DNA from: JAGWAJ01 sp026707615
GTDB lineage: Bacteria; Acidobacteriota; Vicinamibacteria; Vicinamibacterales; UBA8438
Length of the DNA: 64,000 bases
Reading direction: 5' to 3'
Assembly: GCA_965207595.1 (NCBI GenBank)
Contig: CBDBMW010000010.1
Span: forward strand, 372,001-436,000
Positions 34,334 through 45,435 of the stretch are shown piece by piece. Numbering within the stretch: position 1 is the stretch's first letter; every line of letters starts with the position of its first letter. Under the pieces are notes generated by a model. It was not told the DNA's origin. It did no database searches and saw nothing but the letters and a program-made list of their open reading frames with translations. The translations under genes and the position numbers were made by a program.

Positions 34334-34339
34334 GATAAT
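34334..34339 (+). promoter_or_regulatory. -10 box (GATAAT) for moaA, leaderless spacing
   Basis: GATAAT is followed by 7 nt and then GTG 34347. An ATG at 34338 overlaps the hexamer itself and is therefore less likely to be the true start. Confidence 0.5.
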
Positions 34340-34346
34340 GGGCGCA

Positions 34347-35372
34347 GTGACACCTGTGCGCGACGCGCTCGATCGGCCGCTCCGCAGCTTGCGGCTCTCG
34401 GTCACCGACCGGTGCAACCTGCGCTGCCAGTACTGCATGCCGGAGGAGGAATACGTCTGGCTGCCGCGCCGCGACATCCTGACCTTCGAGGAGATCGGCG
34501 CCCTCGTCGACGCGTTCACCGACGCCGGCGTGGACCGGGTGCGCCTCACGGGCGGCGAGCCGCTGCTGCGCACCAACCTGCCCGACCTGATCCGCCTGCT
34601 GGCGGGCAGGACGGCCCTCCGGGACCTCGCCCTCACCACGAACGGCATGCTGCTCGCCGACCAGGCGGCGACGTTGCGGGAGGCCGGGCTGCACCGCCTG
34701 ACCGTCAGCCTGGACACGTTGCGGGCCGACCGCTTCCGCGAGCTGACCCGCTTCGACGGGTTGCGCGCGGTCCGGGCGGGCATCGCGGCGGCGACGGCGG
34801 CGGGTTTCGCCAACGTGAAGCTCGACACGGTCGTCATCCGCGGCGTGAACGACGACGAGCTGATCGATCTCCTCGCCTATGCCGGGTCCGTGGACGCGGA
34901 GGTTCGCTTCATCGAGTACATGGACGTCGGCGGCGCCACCCGCTGGTCGGCACGGGACGTCGTGAGCCGCGCCGAGATGCTGCGCGTCATCGCCGAAGCC
35001 CGCGGGCCGATCGAGAGCCTCGACGAGCGCACCTCCGCCCCGGCCGATCGCTTCCGGCTGCCGGGGGGCCAGACCTTCGGCATCATCTCCTCGACCACCG
35101 AGCCGTTCTGTCGCGCGTGCGACCGGAGCCGCCTTACCGCGGACGGCCTGTGGTACCGCTGCCTCTACGCCCGGGCGGGCACCGATCTTCGGCAACCCCT
35201 GCGGGCCGGCGCTTCCCGGGCGGATCTCGGCTCGCTCATCGGCAGCATCTGGTCCGAGCGCCGGGATCGGGGGGCGGAGCTGCGTCTCGCGGCGGGTGAC
35301 CGCCAGCCCCTCATTCCCATCGAGACGCTGCAGCGGGAGCCGCACCTCGAAATGCACACGCGGGGCGGCTAG
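34347..35372 (+). CDS. moaA: GTP 3',8-cyclase MoaA
   Basis: A 341-residue radical SAM enzyme making the first intermediate of molybdenum cofactor from GTP. The SAM cluster motif is CNLRCQYC; RLTGGEPLLR follows; the C-terminal cluster ligands are in FCRACDRSRLT and CLY; the chain ends in the diglycine typical of MoaA. GTG 34347 fits a leaderless start. The cofactor would serve the molybdoenzyme MsrP encoded at 47398; no other mo genes are nearby. Confidence 0.95.
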   Translation: MTPVRDALDRPLRSLRLSVTDRCNLRCQYCMPEEEYVWLPRRDILTFEEIGALVDAFTDAGVDRVRLTGGEPLLRTNLPDLIRLLAGRTALRDLALTTNGMLLADQAATLREAGLHRLTVSLDTLRADRFRELTRFDGLRAVRAGIAAATAAGFANVKLDTVVIRGVNDDELIDLLAYAGSVDAEVRFIEYMDVGGATRWSARDVVSRAEMLRVIAEARGPIESLDERTSAPADRFRLPGGQTFGIISSTTEPFCRACDRSRLTADGLWYRCLYARAGTDLRQPLRAGASRADLGSLIGSIWSERRDRGAELRLAAGDRQPLIPIETLQREPHLEMHTRGG

Positions 35373-35451
35373 CGCTAGCACACCGACAGGGGCCGGGTCT
35401 GGCAGCGTCGGCGGCTCCGGCGTCGACCGGTCGAGGCTCGGGGCCCCGGCG

Positions 35452-36546
35452 CTACACGAACCGCACCAGGCGCACGTCGAGGATCCGGTCCGCGCCGCCG
35501 GGACCGCGCCACTGGACGAGGATCGGGCTCTGGTACGTGCCCCAGCCGATCTCGCCGCTGCCTTCGCCCCGGCGATCCAGGACCGGGAGGCTGATCCCGC
35601 GCTTCATGCGCAGGAAGTGCGACACCGGCACGGCCAGGGCGCGGTTGACGAGCCGCTCGACCAGGGAGCGGCGCACGCCGACGCGGTCCATGAGCTCGTT
35701 GAAGAGCTGCACGGCGTCGTACTGCGCGTAGTTGAGGGTCTTGGCCGGAATGGCGAGCGGCTCCTGCAGCGCCCCCTTGCCCAGCCGCGCCATGAACCGC
35801 AGCGGATTCCGCAGCACCTCGCGCAGGTCGTGCGTCATCAGCAGCGTCTCGTACTCGTTCACCGTGAGGCCCGCGTGGCGCTCTCCGTGCGGCAGCGAGA
35901 CGTCCAGGCGGCCGAACGAGACGCCGTGCTCGCGCACCAGGCGCTGGAGCCGGGCGATGAACCCGAGCCGCGGGTCGCGCAGGTTCTGGGCGTCGATCGG
36001 ATGCGGGGACGCGGCGATCGACACCTGAAGCTGCCGGACCTCCTGCTCCCCCCGATAGGCGATGACGGTCGTGCGCCGCGTGCGCGTGCCCCCCGCGTGC
36101 ACGCCGTCGAGCTCGACGAACCAGACCGGGTCGTCGCCGCGCTGCTCGTAGGAGGCGCAGTTCCGCAGCCCGCCGCCCATGAACGTCAGGTGGGAGTCGG
36201 CGTTGCGCGGCTCCGTGGCCCGCTGCTGGTCGGAGAGCTCGGTCCGCAGGTGCAGCTCGTCGTGGACGTAACCCGCGTCGGGCGGGAAGAGCTTCTGGAA
36301 GATCTGCAGGTAGTCCTGGATGTTCTCGCCGTCGTGCTCGAGGACCTCCGCGATGCGCCGGTCCAGGTACCCGGCCGTCGTGTGGTCCGAGATGTAGAAG
36401 GCTCTCGGGTACCGCGTGAAGTCGGGGCCGAACTCGTCGCGCAAGCGGCCCCGCACGTCGAAGAGGTCGATGCGCGACGCCGGCTGGATGCGCAGGGTGG
36501 CGTGGAACGGACCGTCCGAATCGGTGTGCCGATTCACCAGGATCAT
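35452..36546 (-). CDS. YjbQ-like (UPF0047) protein with long C-terminal extension
   Basis: About 364 residues. The first 180 resemble the YjbQ family (ISDHTTAGYLDRR, ERNADSHLTFMGGGL, WFVELDGVHAGGTRTRRTTV), whose members have weak thiamine-phosphate-synthase-like activity and bind metal through histidines. The second half (LRDPRLGFIARLQRLVREHG, MTHDLREVLRNPLRFM) matches nothing I recognise. The protein is more than twice the usual YjbQ length of about 135-150. ATG 36546 is the likely start; 18 more in-frame codons exist upstream. Confidence 0.6.
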   Translation of the reverse strand: MILVNRHTDSDGPFHATLRIQPASRIDLFDVRGRLRDEFGPDFTRYPRAFYISDHTTAGYLDRRIAEVLEHDGENIQDYLQIFQKLFPPDAGYVHDELHLRTELSDQQRATEPRNADSHLTFMGGGLRNCASYEQRGDDPVWFVELDGVHAGGTRTRRTTVIAYRGEQEVRQLQVSIAASPHPIDAQNLRDPRLGFIARLQRLVREHGVSFGRLDVSLPHGERHAGLTVNEYETLLMTHDLREVLRNPLRFMARLGKGALQEPLAIPAKTLNYAQYDAVQLFNELMDRVGVRRSLVERLVNRALAVPVSHFLRMKRGISLPVLDRRGEGSGEIGWGTYQSPILVQWRGPGGADRILDVRLVRFV

Positions 36547-36687
36547 GGGGCGGCGATTCTCGGGAACCGTGCGGCCAGCCGCGACACAAGTGTAGGACAC
36601 GCGGCCGGTTGCGTCGACTCGGGCCGCCTCGTCCGGACCGGCCGCGACCGCCGGGCGCGGTTCTCACCGGTTCGTTGTGCGCGCGGT

Positions 36688-37479
36688 CTACCCGGCCTCG
36701 GCCCCTCCGTTCCGACGCCGCACGAACGCCAGCCCGGACCAGTCGGCGTCGACCGCGCAGACCTTGAAATCCACGAGACCCGCCCCGATGCCGACCCGGC
36801 GCACATCGCGCTCCGAGTGGTCGGCCGCCAGCGGCGACGCCTTCTTCGGCCAGACGATCCAGAGCCGCCCCGGCTCCGCGGCCCGGGCCATCCGCGCCGC
36901 GTCCCGCTCGAGCTCCCGCCGCGACCGGGTGAACCAGAGGGTGATGTCGCGGGCGCCGCGGTTGGTCGTCCTCAGCACCACGTCCGGCGGCAGCGGCTGC
37001 AGCAGCTCGGCGAAGCCTTCCGGCGGCCGCACCAGCACCACGCGCGAGCCGGCCTTGATGCCGAGCTTCCGCGGCAGCGGGGTGCCGGAGTAGCCGGCGA
37101 CGGGCGGCACGGCGGACGGGGCGCCGCTCGGAGGCATGGAGAGCGCGCTCGCGACGGCGGTCACGACGTCCTCGGGCGCGGCCTGCATCGTCTCGAGCGG
37201 CAGGGCCTTCAGGCGCGCGAAGACGGCCCGGTCGCTGGCGACGAGCACGATCGGGATGCGCCGGGTCGCCACGCGCTGGCGCAGCGCAAGGGCGATGTCC
37301 CGGCCCCGTGCCGGAGCGCGGTCCAGATCGATGACGACGGCGGCAGGCGGCCGCTCGCCAATGCGCCTGAGGTCGTCGGGTCCACTGACCGGCTCGCGGT
37401 CGATCGCGTAGCCCGCATCGGCAAGGTCCTGGATCCAGGTCCCACCCGCGGACCGCCGCGGACCGGTGACCCGAAGCAT
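36688..37479 (-). CDS. DUF3052-domain protein with receiver-like N-terminus
   Basis: About 263 residues. The C-terminal 135 residues match DUF3052 (YSGTPLPRKLGIKAGSRVVL, ITLWFTRSR, RLWIVWPKKAS, DWSGLAFVRRR), a family of unknown function. The N-terminal 110 residues read like a degenerate response-regulator receiver (AAVVIDLDRAPARGRDIALALRQ, IPIVLVASD). GTG 37515 gives 12 more residues and is 9 nt from a minus-strand TAGACT box, so it is a real alternative start. It is divergent from the acyl-CoA synthetase. Confidence 0.7.
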   Translation of the reverse strand: MLRVTGPRRSAGGTWIQDLADAGYAIDREPVSGPDDLRRIGERPPAAVVIDLDRAPARGRDIALALRQRVATRRIPIVLVASDRAVFARLKALPLETMQAAPEDVVTAVASALSMPPSGAPSAVPPVAGYSGTPLPRKLGIKAGSRVVLVRPPEGFAELLQPLPPDVVLRTTNRGARDITLWFTRSRRELERDAARMARAAEPGRLWIVWPKKASPLAADHSERDVRRVGIGAGLVDFKVCAVDADWSGLAFVRRRNGGAEAG

Positions 37480-37523
37480 CCCCAGCCCCCCTTCGTCTCT
37501 CGCGCCCGAACGCACCGCACTGG

Positions 37524-37530
37524 TAGTCTA
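37524..37530. promoter_or_regulatory. Overlapping divergent -10 boxes
   Basis: TAGTCTA reads as TAGTCT rightward (9 nt before ATG 37539) and TAGACT leftward (9 nt before GTG 37515). The two genes would share one melting region and could not be transcribed at the same instant. Confidence 0.35.
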
Positions 37531-37538
37531 AGCCGCCG

Positions 37539-39749
37539 ATGACGACCACGACGCCCCGCCATCCCTCCCTCGACGCCCTGCTGCGCCCGACGTCGGTCGC
37601 GGTGATCGGCGCCTCGAACGATCCCACGCGCATCGGCGGCCGCCCGGTCCGCTACCTGCGCGCCGCCGGGTACGGGGGCCGGATCTATCCCGTCAATCCA
37701 CGTCACTCCCGGGTGCAGGAACTGACCGCGTTCAGACGCATCGCCGACGTGCCGGAAGCGCCGGACCTGGCGATCGTCGCCGTGCCGGCGCCGAGCGTCG
37801 TGGAGACGGTCGAGGCCTGCGCTGCGCGCGGCGTGCGGGCCGCCGTGGTCTTCAGCGCCGGCTTCGCGGAAATGGGGGCCGAGGGTCGCCGACTACAGGA
37901 CCGCCTCGGCGAGATCGCGGCCGCGACAGGCATGCGCGTGGTCGGCCCCAACTGCCTGGGCGTGTACAACTCCGAGTTGGGAGCCTACGCGACCTTCAGC
38001 ACGACGCTCGAGGACGGCTACCCGACGCCGGGCCGCGTCGCGCTGGTCAGCCAGAGCGGCGCCTACGGCAGCCACCTGTCGCTCCTCGCCCGCAAACGCA
38101 ACATCGACATCCGTTACTGGGTGACCACCGGCAACGAGGTGGACGTCTCGGTGCCGGAGGTGCTCGGCTGGCTGGCGGAACAGGACGACGTCTCGGTGAT
38201 CATGGCGCACGCGGAGGGGATCACGGATCGGGACGCCCTGCTGAGCGCCCTCGCGACCGCCCGCGCCCGCGGCAAGCCGGTGGTCTTCCAGAAGGTCGGC
38301 GTCACCGAGATCGGCGCGCAGGCGGCTCGGTCCCACACCGCATCGCTGGCCGGCGCCGACCCCGTCTACGAGGCGGCGTTCCGCCAGTTCGGCGCCTACC
38401 GGGCGCGCGACACGGACGAGATGCTCGACATCGCCTATGCAGCCCGCTTCGGGCAGTTTCCCGAGAGCCCGCGCGTCGCCCTCGTCTCCATCTCCGGGGG
38501 CGTCGGCGTGCAGATGGCGGATGCCGCGGTAGGCTTCGGCCTCGATGTCGCGCCGCTCGGCGAAGCGGCGCAGGCCCGCCTGAAGTCCGCCCTGCCCTAC
38601 GCCTCGCCGCGCAACCCCGTCGACATCACCGCGCAGGCCTTCAACCAGATCGACCTCATCGGCGACAACCTGGGAATCGTCTTCGAGGAGAAGCAGCACG
38701 ACGCGGTGGTCGCCTTCTTCACGTACGTGGCCGCGGCCGACGGCATGGTCGAGCCGGTGCGGCGCGCGATTGAGGCGGCCCACGCCCACCGCCCGGAGTG
38801 CCCGCTCGTGCTCTCGATCGTGGCCCCGCCCGAGGTCGTCCGGCAGTACGAGGCGATCGGTTGCCCCGTCTTCGAGGACCCCACCCGCGCCGTGCGCGCC
38901 GTGGCCGCGCTCCACCGCTTCGCGCGCAGCTTCGCCGAGCACGCGGTCGGCTCGGACGTCGCACCCGGCGGCGGCCCGGGTGAGCCGGCCGCCGGTCAGA
39001 CGTTCCGCTCGTCCGCGCCGGAGCTTCCCGACGGCCCCATCTCGGAACGCGAAGCCAAACGGCTAGTGGCCGAGGCAGGGGTACCGGTCGTCGAGGAAGA
39101 GCTCGCGCGGACGGCCGACGACGCCGCCCGCATCGCCGCCGCGTTCGGGAAGCCGGTGGCGGTCAAGCTCTGCGCGCCGGAGGTGCTGCACAAGACCGAG
39201 CTAGCCGGGGTCGTGCTCGACGTGGCCACCGCAGAGGAGGCTCGGCGCGCTTACGAGACGGTCACGTCACGCGCGCGCACCGTGAAGCCGGAGTTGCGAA
39301 TCGAGGGTGCGCTGGTCGCCCCGATGGTCTCCGAGGGCGTCGAGACCATTCTCGGGATCCGACGTGATCCGACGTTCGGGCCCGTCGTCATGTTCGGCCT
39401 CGGCGGGACCCTGGTCGAGGTGCTGGAGGACGTCAGTTTCCGGGTCGCACCGTTCGACGAGGCGGAAGCCCTTCGAATGATCGCCGAGACGCGGGCCGGC
39501 CGCGTGCTGCGAGGTGTGCGAGGGCGGGGTCCGTATGACGTGGCTGCCGTGGCGTCAGCCCTGGCGCGCCTGTCGGCCTTCGCGGCCGCGCACGGCGACC
39601 GGATCGAAAGCGCCGAGATCAACCCGTTCGTCGTGCTCGCGGATGGCAGAGGCGGTCTGGCGCTGGACGCTGTCATCTTGACGACGGGCCGGCACGCCCC
39701 GGCCAAGGCGTCCACTTCACCCGGCTCGCGAGACCGACCCCGAAGCTAG
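37539..39749 (+). CDS. ADP-forming acyl-CoA synthetase (acetate--CoA ligase type)
   Basis: A 736-residue fused alpha-beta enzyme that interconverts acyl-CoA, ADP and phosphate with acid, CoA and ATP. In order: a CoA-binding Rossmann domain (SVAVIGASNDPTRIGG), succinyl-CoA-ligase-like domains (VALVSQSGAYGSHLS, RSHTASLAGAD with the phosphohistidine) and a C-terminal ATP-grasp domain (KPVAVKLCAPEVLHKTELAG, FGLGGTLVEVLEDVSFRVAP). It starts at ATG 37539; the upstream gap is short and shared with the DUF3052 gene. Confidence 0.9.
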   Translation: MTTTTPRHPSLDALLRPTSVAVIGASNDPTRIGGRPVRYLRAAGYGGRIYPVNPRHSRVQELTAFRRIADVPEAPDLAIVAVPAPSVVETVEACAARGVRAAVVFSAGFAEMGAEGRRLQDRLGEIAAATGMRVVGPNCLGVYNSELGAYATFSTTLEDGYPTPGRVALVSQSGAYGSHLSLLARKRNIDIRYWVTTGNEVDVSVPEVLGWLAEQDDVSVIMAHAEGITDRDALLSALATARARGKPVVFQKVGVTEIGAQAARSHTASLAGADPVYEAAFRQFGAYRARDTDEMLDIAYAARFGQFPESPRVALVSISGGVGVQMADAAVGFGLDVAPLGEAAQARLKSALPYASPRNPVDITAQAFNQIDLIGDNLGIVFEEKQHDAVVAFFTYVAAADGMVEPVRRAIEAAHAHRPECPLVLSIVAPPEVVRQYEAIGCPVFEDPTRAVRAVAALHRFARSFAEHAVGSDVAPGGGPGEPAAGQTFRSSAPELPDGPISEREAKRLVAEAGVPVVEEELARTADDAARIAAAFGKPVAVKLCAPEVLHKTELAGVVLDVATAEEARRAYETVTSRARTVKPELRIEGALVAPMVSEGVETILGIRRDPTFGPVVMFGLGGTLVEVLEDVSFRVAPFDEAEALRMIAETRAGRVLRGVRGRGPYDVAAVASALARLSAFAAAHGDRIESAEINPFVVLADGRGGLALDAVILTTGRHAPAKASTSPGSRDRPRS

Positions 39750-39757
39750 ACCGGCGT

Positions 39758-41674
39758 TCAACGATCCTGCAAAGGACGAAACCCGCTGGCACGGAGGTAG
39801 CTCCAGGTTTCGTCCAACTCGGGCAGCGGCGGCACGAACACCACGTGAGCGTCCCGCGCCCGCGTCAGCAGCACGCGATAGGCGTTTGCGCGAAGTCGCC
39901 AGGGATCGCGGACCTTCGCCCGACCTTGCGATCGATACCCTCGTGCTCGGTCGATCGCCCAGGAGCCTCCGCGGAGCGCGAAATCCGTACCCCAGGCAAG
40001 CAGTACAGCATCGAGTTCCAGCCCTTGCGCGCCGAACTCGGTCACGCAGTCTCGCAGATGCCGGCACGATCGCTCGCTATCCCCTTCAGCGTCGTTGTAC
40101 CACGGCCCGTAGCGCACTCGTTTGGTCGACTGGTAATCGTTGCGCACTTCGAACCGAACCAGATCCTTGTCGCGGCTTGACGCCACCAAGCCGAAGCGGG
40201 CGTCCGGGTGGTCTTGATATCGCTCCCGAAGGTAGCGCTCTGCCACTTCGCGGTCGCGGGTGAGACGGAGGTCGTGACCGTCGCTCGCCAGTTCCTCCGC
40301 GATAGTCCGCAATTCCGGGGCCGGCGAGGGAGTCTTCTGCAGCAGGTCGGCCACGAAGGCGTGCAGGCGCACGGCTCGATGCGAGCGCAGCGTCTCATCA
40401 AGGGTGAGCGCGGTCGACACTTCGACTGCTAACCCTCGAAAGCTGCTGGCGCCGACTGGCGGGACGTGCACGGTCCAGCGGCTCGGCTCACGACTCCCAC
40501 GAATGGCCTCCGCCCAAAGACCCACTCCGCCTTCCTCTCCGACGTGTATTTCCTGGCCGCGGCCCACAAGGCCGACGATCACCGACCAATCGCGCCTCCG
40601 CTCGGCGAAGTCGACGAAATGCTCCGGTTCCGAGCGCGACATAGCGAGCGAGTGCCTGTGGGTATCGGCGACCCTCGCGTGGTCGAAAGCCCGCTGCGCT
40701 TCGTCGAAGACGACGACATGCTCCGGCGGTTCCAGATCGAGGTTCCCGCTGTATCGGCGCACGTACTCCCTGATTGGGCGCACGAACGTGCGCCCTCCTC
40801 CCCCACCCTCGCGCAGCACGTATTGCAGAACTTCTACAAGGGGTCCGTTCCCCGAAAGGAACACGGCCGGTGAACCTCGGTCGCCCCGCTTCAGAAGGTC
40901 CAGCCCCGGATCGTGCGCGATTCGCATACCCACGAGCGTCTTCCCCGCGCCGGGCACGCCGGCCAGCAGCACGAGGCGACGTGTGCCCGTCAGGCTTGCG
41001 TCCGCCACGATCCGCGCGACGTGGTCGACGGCGTCGTCAGTGTTGGCCGCAGCGTGCCACAGTCGCGGCGGCCGGCTCTCCAGGAAGAGCTCTCGCGCCG
41101 CCCGAATCAGGCTCGGGAGCGGTCGATAGGCGTCGGCCTCCAGAAAGCGCCGCGCGTCGATCGGAGGTCCGACGCGCCGGGAATCCAAGTCACCAACCAG
41201 GGCATCCAGCGCATCCGGCCCACAGACGCGAACGTTCCGTTCCGTTGTCGCCTCGCCTCGCATGAGCGTGGGTACAAGGACGGCGTGGACGGGTCTGTCG
41301 TGACACTCGCGGTGATAGCAGCGAAGGTCGCGAGCGTACGCGTGAGCCTGGTCAATGTCGGCGTCGGACGGCAACCGCTTCCCCTTGAGCTCAATCACGA
41401 CGACGCCGTCGCGCAGCAACAGAACGGCGTCGGCACGCCTCGATTCCATGGGCAACTGATACTCGAGCACAGCCGTACAGCGGCCGCTATCGGTATCGAT
41501 CCGAATTACTTCGCCAATCTCTTGCTGGAGCTTGGGAACGGTATCGCCCCATGACCGAACTTCCTCACGTGACGACTCGGGGTAGGCGGACCGAAGACGC
41601 TGGAGAATCCTCGAACGAGGCGTTCTCTCAAACCGAACGAAGTCGGAATCCCAACCGCGCTTGGCTTCAGACAC
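39758..41674 (-). CDS. Nuclease-helicase fusion protein (DUF2075), possible defence gene
   Basis: A 638-residue protein. Residues about 70-100 look like a PD-(D/E)xK nuclease core: E71, D82 in RRADAVLL and E95/K97 in VVIELKGK. Residues 230-625 form a superfamily-1-like helicase of the DUF2075 group, with Walker A GVPGAGKT (239-246), Walker B VVVFDEAQRAF (320-330) and a C-terminal YRVLLTRARDAHVVFVP motif VI. DUF2075 proteins occur in mobile and antiviral gene sets, but function is not established. It stands alone, flanked by a family A element, with no methylase or specificity partner nearby. Confidence 0.8.
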   Translation of the reverse strand: MSEAKRGWDSDFVRFERTPRSRILQRLRSAYPESSREEVRSWGDTVPKLQQEIGEVIRIDTDSGRCTAVLEYQLPMESRRADAVLLLRDGVVVIELKGKRLPSDADIDQAHAYARDLRCYHRECHDRPVHAVLVPTLMRGEATTERNVRVCGPDALDALVGDLDSRRVGPPIDARRFLEADAYRPLPSLIRAARELFLESRPPRLWHAAANTDDAVDHVARIVADASLTGTRRLVLLAGVPGAGKTLVGMRIAHDPGLDLLKRGDRGSPAVFLSGNGPLVEVLQYVLREGGGGGRTFVRPIREYVRRYSGNLDLEPPEHVVVFDEAQRAFDHARVADTHRHSLAMSRSEPEHFVDFAERRRDWSVIVGLVGRGQEIHVGEEGGVGLWAEAIRGSREPSRWTVHVPPVGASSFRGLAVEVSTALTLDETLRSHRAVRLHAFVADLLQKTPSPAPELRTIAEELASDGHDLRLTRDREVAERYLRERYQDHPDARFGLVASSRDKDLVRFEVRNDYQSTKRVRYGPWYNDAEGDSERSCRHLRDCVTEFGAQGLELDAVLLAWGTDFALRGGSWAIDRARGYRSQGRAKVRDPWRLRANAYRVLLTRARDAHVVFVPPLPELDETWSYLRASGFRPLQDR

Positions 41675-41870
41675 CGAATCCTAGGCCTAGGGTCGGATGC
41701 ACGCAGGGGCAGGAATCATGGCCGGCGGGCTCCACGCATCGAGAAGCGACCAAAACGAGGCGCGCTGACTGCGCAACCGGACCCCTGATCCCGGCTTCGC
41801 CGGCACGGACGCGACTCGCATCGTGGCCCCCGCGCCGGTGCCAGGACCGCACTGCGACCCGAGGCCCGAG

Positions 41871-41977
41871 GCCTAGGAGCTTCCGCCGCAGAACGCCAAC
41901 GGAGTGCGTGCCGCAGCGCAAGCTCCTGGGGCGGTGGGGGCTGGGGCCGACCCGGAGCCTGCGACGGGTTGGCGGCG

Positions 41978-41980
<3 letters not shown>
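41871..41980 (+). repeat. IS1182-ended non-coding element (family A, best copy)
   Basis: The clearest copy: begins CTAGGAGCTTCCGCCGCAG at 41872 and ends GGCGGCGCTAG at 41980. The left half can fold, with AGGAGCTTCCGCCGC pairing with GCAGCGCAAGCTCCT (two mismatches). The terminal CTAG contains, on the minus strand, the TAG stop codon of the radical SAM gene. The rest of 41675-41977 shows nothing else. Confidence 0.85.
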
Positions 41981-44170
<2,190 letters not shown>

Positions 44171-44423
44171 GTCGATTCTCTCCGCGTTTCGAGCGCAGCC
44201 TCGCGAGCCGGCCCGCGATGCGGCCCGGCAGACTCTCCTGGGACCCGTACGCCGACACAGAATAGCCAGAAGCGCCGTGCGGGCGCCAGCGAATCCCCCG
44301 GAGGGGGCGCAACACAGGGCTGAACGGGCGCCAACGCGCGCTGGACGGCCCGCGGCCCAGGACGCCGCTGCCCCCGCCTTCAGCCCCCGCGGGGGCGAGG
44401 AGTCCGCCCGCGGGACGTGCGCT

Positions 44424-45110
44424 TCACGGGCTCGGCACCAGCGCCGCCCCCCCGACGTGCCCGCGAGAGCCCCCGAGCGCGAACTGCCGGAACGTCAGGC
44501 TGATCCGGCCTTCGAGCCCCAGCCCGGCCGGCCCCGACGCCGCGAGGATTCGGGCCACTCCGTGGTAACGGAGCCGGCTCGGCCCGCCCATCACGAACGC
44601 GTCTCCCGAGCCGAGCGCCACCGCCACCGTCAGCTCGCGGCGGCGGAACCCGCCCAGCAAGAAGCGCGCGGTGTCCCCGAGCGACAGCGAGACGACCGGC
44701 ACGCCGGCCTCGAGCGTCGACGCGTCCTCGTCCTTGTCCTGGTGCAGCCCCATCCGCCCCTCGCGCCCGTAGCGGTTGACGAGGCAGATGTCGGGCGCGA
44801 GGCCGAAGCCGACCGCGGACGCCGCGCGCTGCGCGAGGCGCGCGAGAGGCGCGGGCAGCGGCGGAGCGGGCCGATCGTCGTAGTCCGCCCGGACCGGCTC
44901 GTAGGTGTAGGTCATCGCGTTCCAGTGCCGGCCGAGGCAGAGCATCTCGCAGTGCATCATGCCTCCGCCCCGCACCCGCGGGCGGTAGAACCCGGCCGGG
45001 CCGGACGCGAGCGCCTCGACCGCCGCCAGCACGCGGCGCTGGGCGGACGCGGGCAGGAAGCCCGGCAGGTGGAACGCGCCGGGGGCGATCTCGACGGCCT
45101 GTGACGTCAT
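44424..45110 (-). CDS. alkB: AlkB-family 2-oxoglutarate/Fe(II) dioxygenase
   Basis: A 228-residue oxidative demethylase that repairs alkylated nucleic acid bases. Iron ligands are H and D of MGLHQDKDE and H of RYHGVARI; the 2-oxoglutarate arginines are in GRISLTFRQ. MTYTYEPVRADY and the nucleotide-lid region precede them. ATG 45110 gives the usual length. No Ada-type regulator is nearby. The 253 bp between this gene and the radical SAM gene show no feature. Confidence 0.9.
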   Translation of the reverse strand: MTSQAVEIAPGAFHLPGFLPASAQRRVLAAVEALASGPAGFYRPRVRGGGMMHCEMLCLGRHWNAMTYTYEPVRADYDDRPAPPLPAPLARLAQRAASAVGFGLAPDICLVNRYGREGRMGLHQDKDEDASTLEAGVPVVSLSLGDTARFLLGGFRRRELTVAVALGSGDAFVMGGPSRLRYHGVARILAASGPAGLGLEGRISLTFRQFALGGSRGHVGGAALVPSP

Positions 45111-45167
45111 GGGTCGCTCCGCGGCTCGCGCTCCCGGACCATGGTAGCCCGCCGTTCGTCGCCGCGA

Positions 45168-45281
45168 CCGCCAGCGCCGCCAACCCGTCGCAGGCTCCGG
45201 GTCGGCCCCAGCCCCCACCGTTCCAGGAGCTTGCGCTGCGGCACGCACTCCGTTGGCGTTCTGCGGCGCAAGCTCCCAGGT
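45168..45281 (-). repeat. IS1182-ended non-coding element (family A, copy 4)
   Basis: Read leftward it carries GGGAGCTTGCGCCGCAGAAC, CCAACGGAGTGCGTGCC, GCGCAAGCTCCTGG and the common right end CGACGGGTTGGCGGCGCT. It lies between the divergent alkB and amine oxidase genes. Confidence 0.85.
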
Positions 45282-45319
45282 CGCGCCGCGGCCTCCGCGC
45301 CGCGCCCAACCCAATCCTT

Positions 45320-45354
45320 CAGGAGTCCGCCCCGTTCTGCCGCGCAGACTCCTG
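45320..45354. repeat. Hairpin related to the IS1182 end (family B)
   Basis: CAGGAGTC pairs with GACTCCTG around a GC-rich loop that includes GTTCTGCCGCGCA. Similar sequence occurs at 21948-21969 and, more diverged, twice at 50561-50680. Confidence 0.6.
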
Positions 45355-45422
45355 GCCCTCCGTTCGTTCGTCGCCGCGACCGCCAGGTCGCGCTGCGCCC
45401 TCCGCCCGGCGCTCCTGCCCGC

Positions 45423-45428
45423 TATCAT
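45423..45428 (+). promoter_or_regulatory. -10 box (TATCAT), leaderless spacing
   Basis: TATCAT ends 7 nt before ATG 45436 with no ribosome-binding site in between. Confidence 0.4.
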
Positions 45429-45435
45429 CGTCGCC

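Noticed and set aside
34272..34337. Longer moaA start
   Set aside because: The extra residues come from the repeat element and the -10 box region; the MoaA fold begins after GTG 34347.
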